Assembly (NCBI GenBank): GCA_013399855.1
Contig: VXAY01002607.1
Span: 267,599-331,598 of the forward strand
Direction of reading: 5' to 3'
Origin: Oxyruncus cristatus
Lineage: Eukaryota; Chordata; Aves; Passeriformes; Cotingidae
DNA length: 64,000 bases
The position numbers were made by a program, and so were the translations under genes. This document shows positions 50,481 to 63,500 of this stretch, in pieces. The first letter of the stretch is position 1. Each line of letters starts with the position of its first letter. Below the pieces are notes generated by a model. That model saw only the letters and a list, made by a program, of their open reading frames with translations, searched no databases and had not been told where the DNA came from.

Positions 50481-53400
50481 GTGAGTCCCCCAAGAGGCAA
50501 CATAGGATTTCTTGTTGATAACATAATACACAGGAGTTGTTCTCTTTGCTGCATCATTTTTCATCCGTTGTTTTGCTTTTCTGAGGAGCTGGTGCTTTGT
50601 GGGAAAGGTGTAAACTGCTGTAGGTGGCCCTTCTGTTCTCTGGGTTCTGACCCAAAGCCGTCACCTCCCGTCTGCTGGGGTTAGACACGGCTCAGCTGGG
50701 CCCCCGTGCTGGCCTTGAGCACAGACTGCCCGTCCTGAGTGAGTGCAGTGTGTGCTCTTGTTCAGTGCTTATTTAGGAAAGAGTTTGCAGAAAGCCATGG
50801 GCAGCATAATTTAAACTGAATTCTTAGTGCTATTGTCTAATAAAAAACCCTCTGCTGCTCAGAGACCTCATTCACTGTCTTTATATTCAGACGCACTCAG
50901 AGTGAGTTTAGAAGTGTTTATCAGCTGGAAGTGCATGTGATCCAATGTTTTTACTCCAGAAGCATTTTGGAAAGGGCTCTGGGATTTTTGGTGTATGATG
51001 ATAACTAAGAGAACCCTGTTTTGTTTGCTCTTTTATGGTGACACAGAGTGGGAAGTGAGCCACTAGTCCTGGAGCTGCAGTATATTGTTTTTTACAACCT
51101 TGTTTTTCTTTCTTTCCTTCCTCTTTAGCCATCTATAACTCAGTCAAAACCTTGCCAAAATTCTTAGCTGATGTTATTGTCCTAAATTTATAAATCTCTA
51201 ACTGAGTTTCTTCTCTGGCTGTCATTTGTTGATCACAGTGAATACAAGGGGATTGCAAGGAGAACACTGAAGTACTCCTGGCACTGGCCACATCAAAGAA
51301 TTTTTAACCATGTAACTCTTACCTGGGGACCCCAGGAGATGGTTTTTAAAGGAGAAAGATGTGAGTAAAGGTTGTGAACTGGGAAGGGTCAGTAAAATGA
51401 AAGAGCTGTGCGTTCTGTGCAGCTCTGCAGTGACAATCTCTCTGTCTGGTAACACAGTGCTATCCCTAAATTGCATGGATGTCTGTCTGTGAGATTACCT
51501 GAAGTTGTTACTGACACCGTGTGCCTTGTGATGGATTTGGAGGTTTGCTTTTGGGGGGTTTGGTTATCCCCCCACCCCCCTCGGGAAGGTCATAGCAGGC
51601 AGCAGATCGTCACAACCTGTGCTCGTCAACAGTTTGTTCTTTCTCAAGGCAGGTTCTACCATTACCTTTGATTTCATTCATTTCTTACTGTGTATGTGAT
51701 GGGAGAATTGCTCAGAGGAAGCACAAAGCAGTTGTGTATCTTTCTGTCTGGGTGGATATTCCTACTACATAAAATTATTTGTCCACTCAAAGAACTCCAA
51801 CCTAAACTTTACTCTCACCGTGGTGAGTCTTACACACGAGCTCATTAGAGCCCTTTGAAAGGCTGAGGTTTCCTCCTTACTTTTTCATTAATTGTTTTTT
51901 TTTTTTAATAATAATAAACTCTCATAGTCTTTGTCACATCTGTTTAGGAGTCATTATTGCTTCCAGCTGCTCCTCTGTGGATGCCTTATTAAATGAGCAG
52001 TGCAGCTCTGTGAGCCAGATGACCTGACTTCCACCACCCTGCCGGGGCTTCCCTGTAGCCAGGATTGTGCACAGTGCCCTCCACACACACAGGACACCCT
52101 GGTCCATAAAACAGACCTGTAGGCACATGGTGCCCTGTCGTAAAAGTGTTTGTGAAAGCCCCAGAGTAAACTGTGGCAGGAATCCAGCAAACGGGGCTGT
52201 GTGGGGAATCCACGTGCTCAGGGAGATCATCCCGGGCTTCAGGTTTGGTGTGAAGCAGTTGGAGAATCCAGAGGAGGGAGAAAAGAGTCTCATGGCCGAA
52301 TTCTGCTCTGCGCACCTTCACCTTTTTCGACTTGATTGGTGACAGGGCTGAGACCTGTTTGGAACATACCAGCACACAAGGGTGAGAAAGCAGTGGGATT
52401 AAACCACCTTGCGTTGTATCAGCAGATGTTGTTATGGGTTAAAGCTGGGTTTGTATTGTATTTCTGATTCCAACAGACCCTGTACCCTGCAAGGTGCTAA
52501 ACACCTTCTGCTCTGTGCTCAGAGGCACTGGCTGCTGCCTGCTGTGGACTCCCCTCAGCAGGAATCCAGGAGAAGCCGTGATTCCTGGTTGTTTGCACAA
52601 GGATCTCAGCATTCTGCGAGCTCCTGTAGCAGACGGTCTCACACACCACACCGTGTCCTGTGCTTGGGTCTCCCAGGGTACCTTGTTAAGGCCTTCACAA
52701 CGCAGCCCTACAAACTCCTGTCACGTCCCGAACTGCTTTTATCCCGCCTACTTCCGATGTTTTGAACCACCAGAAGGAGATAAGGGACTCCACGGCAGTG
52801 CCATTAAGCCCCTGAGTTATCCAGTGCCCTCACAGTAAACTGTGCCAGCTGAAGAACACTCCTGGGCCGAGGTCACGGTGTGGGAGCCCCGGCAGTGGGG
52901 GCTGAGCCGGAGGGGGCTGGGCAGGGCTGTAATTCCTGCGGCGGAGCGGACACTCATTTCCCGGCTGTCGGTCTTGGCCCATTAAAATCTGCCGTGTAGC
53001 TCCAGGGTGGGAAGTGTAACCTTGTGTTCCCGGAGTGTCAGCATCTCGCTCTGCTGCTGTTTACAGCCACCTTTGTCACCGTCAGCGCGGGATCAGCTTC
53101 TCCTTGAGTCCGGCTTATCATCCCTGGCTGCTCCGAGCAGCCACCTCTGATAAGCTCTGAACACTTGTGGGATTGGAATAGGTTTGTCTTTTTACAGCCA
53201 CTCGAAGCAAGGTCCTGGCATGTGCAAAGGATATAACTACACAGGACAAACCCCCTTTCAGTGAGGTTAAACCGTTAAGAGAATCCCTGTTTCTTCTGGA
53301 GTCTTGGTTTCCCTTGTTTCCCCTTTGTTTCCAATATCTCTCCTTAGTGTAATTAAGTAATCTTTTTAGCTTGTTTTGTCCATCCCTAGCAGAGCCTTGT

Positions 53401-53779
53401 AGCTTTTTAACCACCCTGTGCTGCTTTTGAGGTGTTTTCAAGAGCTTGAACATGTTTGCTGTTGGCGTTTGCTTCCTGCTGAGTCTGCTGCAGCCTAAAT
53501 TGCAGCTCTGGGGGCTGTATCTGTGAGAGTCTCCAACAGGAGCCTGGGTCTTAGGGAGAATCCAAGGAAGCAGAGGCCTTTCCACATGCTGCTTGTTTGT
53601 TTGGGTGATTTTTTTCCCTGACACAAAGCATCCTCTTGGTGGAAGAAGCACTACTTGGAAATATAACAGTACTGGTTGTAAATGTAAAACTCTCTTAGTT
53701 GCTCACTGAGTTACAAAATCCCTGGATCGTGATGTGAGGAGCGGGGTATTTTCTTTTGTAGGATAATTTAACTTCTTTT

Positions 53780-53838
53780 TTTTTTTTTTTTTTTTTTTTT
53801 GTATTTCTTTTTTTTTGGCNNNNNNNNNNNNNNNNNNN
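53780..53838. repeat. Poly-T tract with assembly gap
   Basis: A long T run interrupted by GTATTTC precedes N at 53820-53838 and resumes with TTTTTTT. Confidence 0.95.
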
Positions 53839-56800
53839 TTTTTTTAGCATGTCCTGTTTCTTGCTGCAGATGAGAGCAGTTAACTCTGAAATATGGACAT
53901 TTTATTCCCTTTTTTACAGGCTGTTGAAGGGTACAAGGTAACAAGAATTACTGCTGCCTCTCTAGCAATTAGTGTAGAGCTTGTTGGAATGTGCTTGGAG
54001 CCCTTGTGGCTTTTTCCCCACCCTTTGTTAAACTGATTTTCAAATATTTAAAGGGTCATGATAACGGCCAGAATACTTTTAACACCCCTTTTTGTGCAAA
54101 CATCGATAAAGTACACTGCACTGAGTGACAGTAGAATTATTAGATCCTTTCTGTTTTGTTGTCTCGTTTTACACCTTGTCTGTTCTGTTAAGCTTCCTCT
54201 CAAGAAGACTGTGAGTACAGAGAATTTCCTTTATGTTTCCAAGGAAGGAGTTTTGCAGTTGAGATTTTGACTACTTTTAACTGGTGCAATTAGAAGTTGA
54301 TGGAGCCCGACACTAACACCGTGATTGTCTTTAACAGTGTGAACAAACCCGTGAGTGGGAACGAGGAGAGGCTACAGAGCTGTGCCATAAGATTTGAGAG
54401 AGCTTGTCAGGGCTCATGTTAGTTAAGAGTACTCAGAACCTGCTTTTGATGAAAAAAATCTCTGGGCAAATTGAGAATCCATGTCCTTCTTTTTGTGAAG
54501 TGGGAGATGCTCTTTCTGCCCTATCAAACCCTACAGAAAACGAGGTACGTGGGAATTTTTGGAAGCTTTTCCTTGCCTGAAATTGTTGTTTGAAATGAAG
54601 GCAGGAATGGCATTTTCACTGGAAAAACTCCTACTTTGTTTTCAGAACACATTCTTACTCAAGGAATACCCTGTAATATCCTTATCCTTTGTTTTGAAGG
54701 TCAGAGGTTCTAGTCCAGATTTGTAGAAAATTGTAATTTTTTTATTTTTATTTTTATTTAAGAACTGTTTCCAGAGATGATGTGAGGGACTGGAGTGTGC
54801 TGGAGGGACACTCCCCATCATGCTTCTGCTTTCCTTTTTCCCCACCCTTTATTGTTGGAGACAAGATTTATACCTGTTTACTGTACAAATTTTCCATCGG
54901 CCGCAGCAGGTTTGTTCACAGTGGTGGCTACACCAAATGATTCTCTAAAAGTAAATCTATCCAGAGGGGATTTCCAGACAGCCAGAGTCAGTAGGCAACT
55001 AACTTACAGCCCCCAGTGAAACATTAGTCAGGATAATTTACTGTCAGCAGGAGAGGAGGAGAGACCATGAGCTCGGTGACCTCCGGGCCAGGCAGGAACC
55101 GCGGGTGTGATGATGCTGCACTTGGTTTGGGGAGGTCCTGGATGTGCTGCTGGGGGTTCCCAGGGCTGGACAATAATTCCATCAGGCCGTGCAGGGCAAT
55201 TGCAGTGCAGGTTTTGGGTTTATTGGGCCAGGAGCAGGGAGCCAGAGGTGTGTGACCGCCTGGCACAGCATCCCTTGGTTTGCTGCAGAGAGCTCTGTGA
55301 TTTACTGAGCAGGGCTCTCTTTGTGTTTGACCTTCTGATAAGTTCGAGATTATTGGGTTTTTGTCTGTTTTTCTCTCTTTCTACTGGGTGTTCATTGACT
55401 TCTTCTGTCGTTCATGCAAAGTGCACTCACTTAATCTGTCAATTCCCTTCACTCTGTTGATTTAGACAAATATTTTAATATGTGCAAAGTGCACAGATGC
55501 AAATTTGCTTACTGAGCACAGTTAAAGAAACACTGTCACGTCAGGCTAAATTGCCCATTTGAAGTCAATGGGAAAGTTTGTTTGGAATTCCTTTAAGTCC
55601 CAATTTTCAAAGAGGGTGGACTGTAGGAGTTTGGGATATAATTTGTGCTGTAGCATTATATGTTAATTCATGAGAGCTAGAAACTTGCAGTAGTCACAGG
55701 CCAAAGCAGGTAGCCTGTACAAAATGTTCCAGTTAAATGACACTTCAGAGCAGTGGATGAGGTGGCACAACCAGGACAGGGACAGTCCTGTGTCACTGGC
55801 AGGGGGGTGAGTTAGTAGTTTATAATAATTTCTGTGCATTTGTGCAGAGAAGAGCTCTGAAAGCACTTCCAAACCAACATTTCTGGTTGGAAGACTTTGT
55901 TTTAAAATAGTCGCATTACCGTAAGTTGTTCTTTACAAAACACTCAAGGAAGTTTAAGCACGGGGAGTTAGGTCAGAATCTTCTTTGATGTCGGGTATGG
56001 TTTGACTTCCCAGAGGTTCCACGTGTCTCACTGAAGGTAAAATGGAAGTTACAGTGCTTTGAGACGCTGGAGAAACACACTGGCACACAGTTAGGAAATA
56101 CTTAATACTTGGTATTTTCCCCTCAAAAAAAAGTCGGTTACAGGATCAAGGTGGGATAGAGGCATCATTCCAGCTCCGTGAGTGGGAGCTGTGCTATGTG
56201 CAGAGCAGCTTGTAGAGGGCAGCAATTGCCCACGGTTCTCTCAGCCTGGGGAGAGGAGGGACCAGCTGAAGAACTTCACAGGAGCGGCTGACGGCTTTTT
56301 TAGCTTCTTGAAATAACTTGGTGCAGGAACTTGTTCTTTGGAGTACCTCTTGACTCCACATTATTAAATTCCTGCTCTGAAAAATGTTGCTGGAGATTGT
56401 TAATTCCTCTAATACCACTGAGCAGTTGGACTCCTTTTGCCCAGGTGCTGCCTGTGTCATTGTTACTGCAATTACTGACAGCTTGTGATCCTTACAGGAT
56501 TAGAACTGCCTACCTGGGATAACTTTTCTTCACTTCTTGGCTTCCTCCTGCATTTTACCTGGGAGATCAGGCCAAAAGAAAACACTTGCAATGTCTGTGG
56601 CATCTTTGTTGTGCCTCAGGTGTGTTCATCCCGTTAAAAAGTGAGGTGGCAGGGGCACAAAAGGCAGGATGGCTTATTCTTGGAAGCTTGGAAGAACGTT
56701 CCCCAACCTTGATGAACAGAAATACATCCCTTAGAAACCTCTGACGCCTTCAGAACCAACTTCCCCTGCATTTCATGTTTCTTGTATTTCTCCACTTACA

Positions 56801-59800
56801 TCGCAAATACTTCCAAACAGCTTCATAGTTCGGGGTTTTTTTTGTTTGGTTTGGTTTTGTGTGCACTTTTACATAGCTCTTCTTGTTACCAGCGTACAGA
56901 CCACGTGCTCTTCCCAGCTGGGATCCCATAACACACCACTGCCACTTGACAGTCGCCTTTCTGGAAAAGTGACAATGCAGATATGCAGGGCTTTGTAGTA
57001 AAATGATTTTACAGCTGGAGAGGAGCAAGGGAGAGCTTCACATCAGCCACTCTCTCAATATGTCCCGTTTCTTTACATTATCTCTTTCATCTGCTGGTCA
57101 GAGCAGGATTTTCCTCTGCTGTCAGTGTTCTGGTGTTTCGTGAAGCAGCTGAGTGGCCTGGATGATGGTATTCCTTGGGAGCAGAGTACCTCTTGCTGGA
57201 ATGGAGCTTCCCTGCCATACAGTGAGAATCTCCTGTGTCTTCCTTCCAGCTTCCCTCTCCTGTTTGTTTTGTGTGCCACCCTAAGTGATTCCTTTCCTCC
57301 TTAAGCATCTGCACCCTTCAGATGTTTGCAGACAGTTATCACATCATTTCTCCTTCCCCCCACCCCCATCCCGGTCTCTCAGCCAAGCTCTACATATTTA
57401 GCTCATTTAATCTTTCCTCATAAGTCAAGCCCATAATTGACAGCTCTGACACGGGGAGTCGCATTGGTTGCACATGCTGCCAACAGGATATAAATACTTT
57501 CTGTGCAGTGATCGAGAATCACAGGCAGGGCTGAGACGAGCCTGCCCCTGCCCCCCCAGACACCGGATTTTTGAAAACCCCCTTTTCAACCTCAGGTTGC
57601 CACGATTCCACAGAGATGGACCCGGTTTCCAGTCCAGTGCTCAGCTGCCAAGCACCCAGTAGGCCTCAGGGTAGCGGTGTCAGGTCACTTGGGAAATTCA
57701 GGACTGACAGCTCGTGGGGTTCCAGCCTGAATTCTTATGGAGGTGCTGGTGTTCCCTGTGCTTCCCTTTGCCAGGTGTGCAGGTGCCCTGGGCTGCTGAA
57801 GGCCATTGCTTGTGGGAAGGCAGAGCTGAGCTCCCTGGAATGAAAGGGTTCTTCCCTGTCTGCCAGGAGGAAGCTCAGGATGCCACAGATCCCTGACCCC
57901 TGTAAACGAGTTCAAGGTTCTTGCTTGTACTTGAAGGATCTGGGAAGAGGCTTTTAGTCTCACCCAGAAAGGTGTTGCTTTGGAGGAGGAGGCGATTGTT
58001 TGTCCCTGCGTTGGGACACACAGGTCTGTTCCCAGCTAAACAGATTTGGAGGTTGCTTTAGGTGACTTGTCTCCTCAGGTTTGCTGCATCCTCCTGAAGA
58101 AGATGGGAGAGCCAAAGTTGGGGAGCTGGTAAATGAACTGCCTGGCTCCTAATGTGCATTCTGTGAGGCTTCATATGCTGCAGCCTCCCCAGCGGGGCTG
58201 GTTCACAAACATTACATGTATTATTGCAAAGCATGCAGCATAAAGAGAGCATTTATGAAAGGGAATATCAGAGGAAACATTATAGCAGGGACCTTATAGC
58301 CTTTCCATTATTATGGTTTAAATCTTGACATGGTCTTTATTTGCAGTGACACTGGGACCAGTAAAAAGTGTTTTTTCCCTTGCCCTCCCCTCCCCTCTCT
58401 CCCATCTCCTCTTCATTCTCTCCCTCCACATCCTGTTCTGAAGCTGTGGTGCAGAGATACCAATCGTTAAACATGCGACTCGTCGCAGAGCCAGGTTTCA
58501 GTTTGTGTGGAATCAGCCCCTTTTGACTCAGAAGTTGGAAACCAGATGACTCACAGTGATGCATGTTTGTTGTTTTTTAATAACTGTCATTTTGCAAAAC
58601 ATGCTCGAAGCTTCAAACCAGGACTTCTGGAGCAGGGGTGGTGTGTACTTGTTTTTAATTTGGGAGGCTGTAAGCTGGAATGTGTTTGTAGCTGCAGCCT
58701 TCCCTTAGAATCAGGTAAAACGAATTAAAACATTGACAGTGCGAAAGATTTGAGAGATAATTTTTTCCTGTTACCTGAAAAAATATTTATTTTCTCCATC
58801 AATTACTTGAAAAGGCTCCAGGTGCCAAACATCTGGTGGGATTGTAGGCCCCTGGTTTGTGTTTATGTTTTTTAATATATACCCAAAGGGACAGGTTTCT
58901 TAAAAAGAAAGCAGGCAGCTGTTTTTAATTTGTGGAGTTTTAAAGAATAAATGCCATTCCTGCTTTATCATTTCAATTTCTAACAAAATTGTCATCTATC
59001 TCCTTTCTTTTATAAGAAGCTAGCAAATGTATTATTTTAATGGCAGAATTCCCTATCAATAAAATCCCGTAGCAGTATGGAAAACATGAAAATATCTACA
59101 CATTTAATTTTCTAGAGATTTATTACTGCTTGTACAGCAGTTTGTAAACTCTAAGCTCAGTATTAAGTGCTTTATGAGATTTTTTTTTTTTTTTTTTGGT
59201 GTTTTACTCTCTAATTTGCCTCCAGAAGTGTTGTTGTAATTTGTAGAAGTTCTACAGGTTTGTTTTGCAGGTCAGTTAAGTCGCAGTGAGAATTTACAAC
59301 TACCCCCTCCCAGCAGAACAGAGGGGCACCAGCATAAAATCTCTGTACGTGGGCACAGGATTGGACCCGAGATGCAAAAGCGTTCCTGGGCACCTGGTGA
59401 CAGAATTCCTTGTGGTCATGGATTTTCCTCCAGTTCATCTCTCAGGATTTGGGTGCTTTGTAACCATCTCTGTGGTGATTTACATTCTGGTCTGTTGCAA
59501 TTGCCGTTGCACAATGAAGTGCCGTGCTCTGGTCCAAGGGAGGCAGATTCCCAGCCTACCTCAGCCTGTTGCTTCTTGTTAGAGAGTGAAAAAGCAGCTA
59601 CTGATTTAAAACAGAGGGTTCAAGCCCGGGTTCTGCTTTTAGCCTGAGATGGGGCATCTCTCCAGTGGTAAAAGTGCTGGAAAGGGCACATTGCCTCTAC
59701 CCCGAGGAAATACGGATCTGTGTGCTGGCTGCTGCTGGACAGCTGTGGTCTGCCTGATTCCTTACTCCAGTCAGGAAAGAAACAGGTTTCGATCTTTATT

Positions 59801-60014
59801 TTTTTTTCAAGTGCATGTAATGGCTTGTGAAAGATAGTGAAGCGATGGCTTTGGAGGCTGCAGTTGCCCTTGCTGTGGTAGAGCAGAACAGGATTCCCCA
59901 GCATGATGTGGAGGGACCCTCCTCTCCCCCAGGAGATGAGAGTTCAGCCTCTCGCCCGTTCGGTGCCTGACTTCCCTCCGGAGCTGCCAAGAAGGATGCC
60001 AGTTTTTCCATTTA

Positions 60015-60210
60015 GCTGACTATTGTATAGACCTTAAAAGGGAAGGTTTTAATGCAGTTGGCTGCGATATAGACTGTTAAAGGGAAGTTATTTATTTTAA
60101 CTGGCTGCTATATGGATTGTTACGAGGGCATTCTTTCAGCTGCAGCTCTATATTGACTGGTGGATGTGCCGGGCTGTATGGCTGGTAGCTGTCATATTGA
60201 CTGTTACAGA
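60015..60210 (+). repeat. Five diverged tandem copies of a ~43-bp unit
   Basis: Units begin at about 60015, 60061, 60104, 60142 and 60188. Each carries a GCTG-like start (GCAG in the fourth), then an ATATWGACTGTTA-type core: GTATAGACCTTA, ATATAGACTGTTA, ATATGGATTGTTA, ATATTGACTGGTG and ATATTGACTGTTA. Spacing is 38-46 bp. The copies are too diverged to be a young satellite. Confidence 0.7.
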
Positions 60211-60523
60211 AAAGATCTGTATTTAAGCCATAACACTGCACTGGGATCTCCCAGGCAGGATATTAATGCTAATTCATCTGCTCACCCCCTGCTGTGAGTG
60301 TTATTTGTTTAAATCTGTAGAATCCCACAGCGCATTTATATCCTCGCTAGAGTGAGCTCCGCTCCCTGTAATTATTTAACATTATATGCTGATATAAATT
60401 GTAACAGTTAAAGAATGGTAATGAGTAGCAAAAAAACACAAACTTAACCTTAGAAATGGCAGAGTCAGCTCTTAAAACAACAGCCAGCAACTTTCCCTGT
60501 TCCCTGCCTTTTCCCCAAGTCCA

Positions 60524-60543
60524 TATGCACAATATTGTGCATA
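60524..60543. promoter_or_regulatory. Perfect 20-bp palindrome
   Basis: TATGCACAATATTGTGCATA is its own reverse complement. It is followed by a GT run and, at 60600-60660, several TAATTA and ATGCA words. It resembles a dimeric transcription-factor site. Function is inferred. Confidence 0.55.
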
Positions 60544-63500
60544 CATTATGTGTGTGCGTGTGTGTTCATGCTCGCACTGGCAGCGGTGCCAGGCAGGGCT
60601 GTAATTATGCAGAATGCACTGTGAAACTTATGCACACTCTTAATTACATGCAGTGCCTACGTACAGCAAGTTTTATCTCTCTGCAGCTCAGCTCCTTGAT
60701 GAGTTGCTCTGATATGTGATTGGAGTCCGGGCCACCGCACTGGCGGAGGGAGCGGAGCCCCTGGAATCCTCTCCCGGGGAATCGTGTCCCAAGGTTAAGC
60801 TCAAAGCCATCGGGTGTCACTGTTGCTCTGTGCAGGCTTGGCTGGAGGTGGATTTGTCTGGCAGTTAAAACTGGACTTGGGAAGTGGTATTTTTGGCTAT
60901 AAACATCTAAGGCATTTACACATAATTTATATATAAAGTGCATGTCCATACACACCGTCTGAGTGTGGGTGGAGTGAGCAGAGGTAGCTCTGGTGTGTGT
61001 GAGCTGATTTTTTTTTTTTCTTTGCAGTTTCTGTTGCCTGTTGTAGCATTCGTGTCCCAGACTGCCATGCAGGATGGGCAGCTATTGCTGAATGGCTCTG
61101 CATTCTGCTCTGGAAGTGACTGTGGTTCAGCAGAGGAGCTGACCTGATTTCTCTGTGTAATTTGCCTGTGGACATTAAGCTGGGAGCAAATTTTTGGATT
61201 TATGATGCAACAACTGTGGTGTAGGAACAACAAAATTATATTCAGTTTAGGTTTTTGAAGAGCTTGGGAGTTACAGGGCTTGAAAGGTACCATAGACATT
61301 TTTGAACTGTACTGTGTGTGTCAGAGCTCACTGAAAAATCAGGTTTGCATTCAAACAGTTCATCAATAGCATAAAAAAAATTTTTTTTCAGACTTAGAAC
61401 GGGGATGCCAGAGAAAAGCCATGTCAATAGCAAAGAAAACGTGTTTTAAAAAGACTTTGTAGTCTGTGTCCCTTCTGATTTTGGGTGGGGAGTGGAAGCT
61501 GGAGTACGAGGAGCTGAGCTTGTGCTTGATTTGCAGAGCGGCGTGATGGTCGGTTGGGCTGCGTTGGCAGCATGGACCTGTGCCAGACTTCACCACAATT
61601 CATACTGTGTCAGTTTAATAAATGCACTACTTAAATTATGAAATTACAAAAGAAAAAAGAGAATGCACTTATTCAGACTCTTAATACATTAAAAATAAGG
61701 CATTAAAACACTGCCTTTTTTTTTTCCCCTTCCAGAATCAATAATGAACAGGAAGGGTTGTAGACATTAACAGTCATGGACATTCAAGCTCTTATACATA
61801 AATTATCTTAGAAAAATGCACATAAGACTTGAATAATGTAAATACATTAATGCATTTAATAATTTAAACATTAAAGCGCATTCAGGAATTCGTGGCAGAA
61901 GCTGCTCAGAGATAAGGAACGGTCCTGGAAGTTGTGTGTCCCAGGATCGATGGCTGGTTTCTCCTTGAGAAAACTCTCTGGGGAAGTCGGGCTGTGCGAC
62001 TGGAGTGACCGCCTGTCCTGAGAAATCCCAGGACATTACCCGGCTCTCCTGCTTCCCACCTCCCCCTCACCCCCTCCACCACATGCGGGAATGCGTACAT
62101 ATGGAATATCCCAAGGGCCAGGGGGCACTTGGACTTCGGTTTTCTCCCTGTGGGCTGCAGGTTGTGCAGAAATGGGGTGAAACGGCCTCAGAGAATGGAA
62201 ACTGGTAAGACTGTGAGCTGGAGAGAGGGAGGCTTGGGGAAATAGTGCTCTCCAGGAATGCTTGGCTCTTTCTTGGAGCCCTGAAAAGCATAAGGTTGGT
62301 TCTGGTGTAATGACAAATAAGGGGGTTTATTCTGGTTTGGCCCCTCTTTGGATTGAACCACCTTCAGCACTGGAGCAGCACCCGAGGGGAACACAAAGGT
62401 CCCCTCACACAAGGCATTTCCCTGAGGATTTTGAGCTGTGTTGTTTTTTGCTGATGTAATTCAATTTGAAAGGTGGTGTTTCCAGCCCTCCTGCCATTTT
62501 TCCTCGGTGCACAGCCTTGCTTTCCTTGCCTCTCCTGCAGGCAGGTGCTTTGGAGGTCATTTGCACCCTACAGCCCCACTGGTGGAGTGGTGTAAGGTAT
62601 CCTGCTTAGGCCTAGGCACTGATGGAGCTAATGATGGAACTAATAAAAAAGAGCTTAGTCTGATCCCAAAGGGAGAAGAGTTGGGTTGGTTAATTAAAGG
62701 AGCCTGGCACAGGGCACCTAGTAATTATAGGTGCAAGAAGTCTGAATTTGAAGAGGATGGTGCAGCTGGAGAAGGATAGGGAGGCACCCAGAGCTCTGCA
62801 GTCTGTGGGCAAGAATGCAGCAGAACCAGATCTGGAAATCAGACTCTGGCAGAATTCCTTGGTGAATTCTTATTTATTCCATTTTTTAATGAGGACCTGA
62901 ATCTCTCCTTATGCATTTCTGTTTTTGCATGCACATGGGTATGTACAATTCCAGTTACACCCAATGGCTGGGAGGGTGATTTTATTAAAGACCAGAAGAG
63001 AGGCAGATGTTTCAAGAGGCACAGGCCTTGCTCTATAGTAGTTTGGGATAATTAGTGCTGACTGCTGCATTGGTTGCATTATCGATGCTGGGTCGTTATC
63101 TCCAGCATCATCCCAGCTCCCAGGAGCCTGGATCACTGTGGGGCAGAGCTGCTGGAGGCAGAGGGGCTGAGGCCACCAGGACTTACTGGGAAAATGCTCC
63201 TGAACTCTTCTGTAGGCGTGGGGAACAGTGCTATGTCACCACATCCTCATCACCAGCACCATGTCTCTTTATGGTGAATAGTTCTCAAACTTAGGTTAGA
63301 ACCCCAAAGGGTTGCAGAAGGCTTCAAAGGAAGTCACAAAGTCACTCGCCAGTAAACAGCTTTCTACCTGTAATTGCTATAAGGAGCTCTGTTCCTCCTG
63401 GTTTGAAGAGGTAGCATTTATTCCAGTAGCTCTCCTTTTCCTTGAGGAACTTGCTGCCACCTCAGCTGAGGAATGTGGGATGAGCCACCGCAAAACAGAT

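Noticed and set aside
53118..53651. 177-codon minus-strand ORF in PEX14 intron 2
   Set aside because: Basic, low-complexity product with no known motif. Chance is sufficient.
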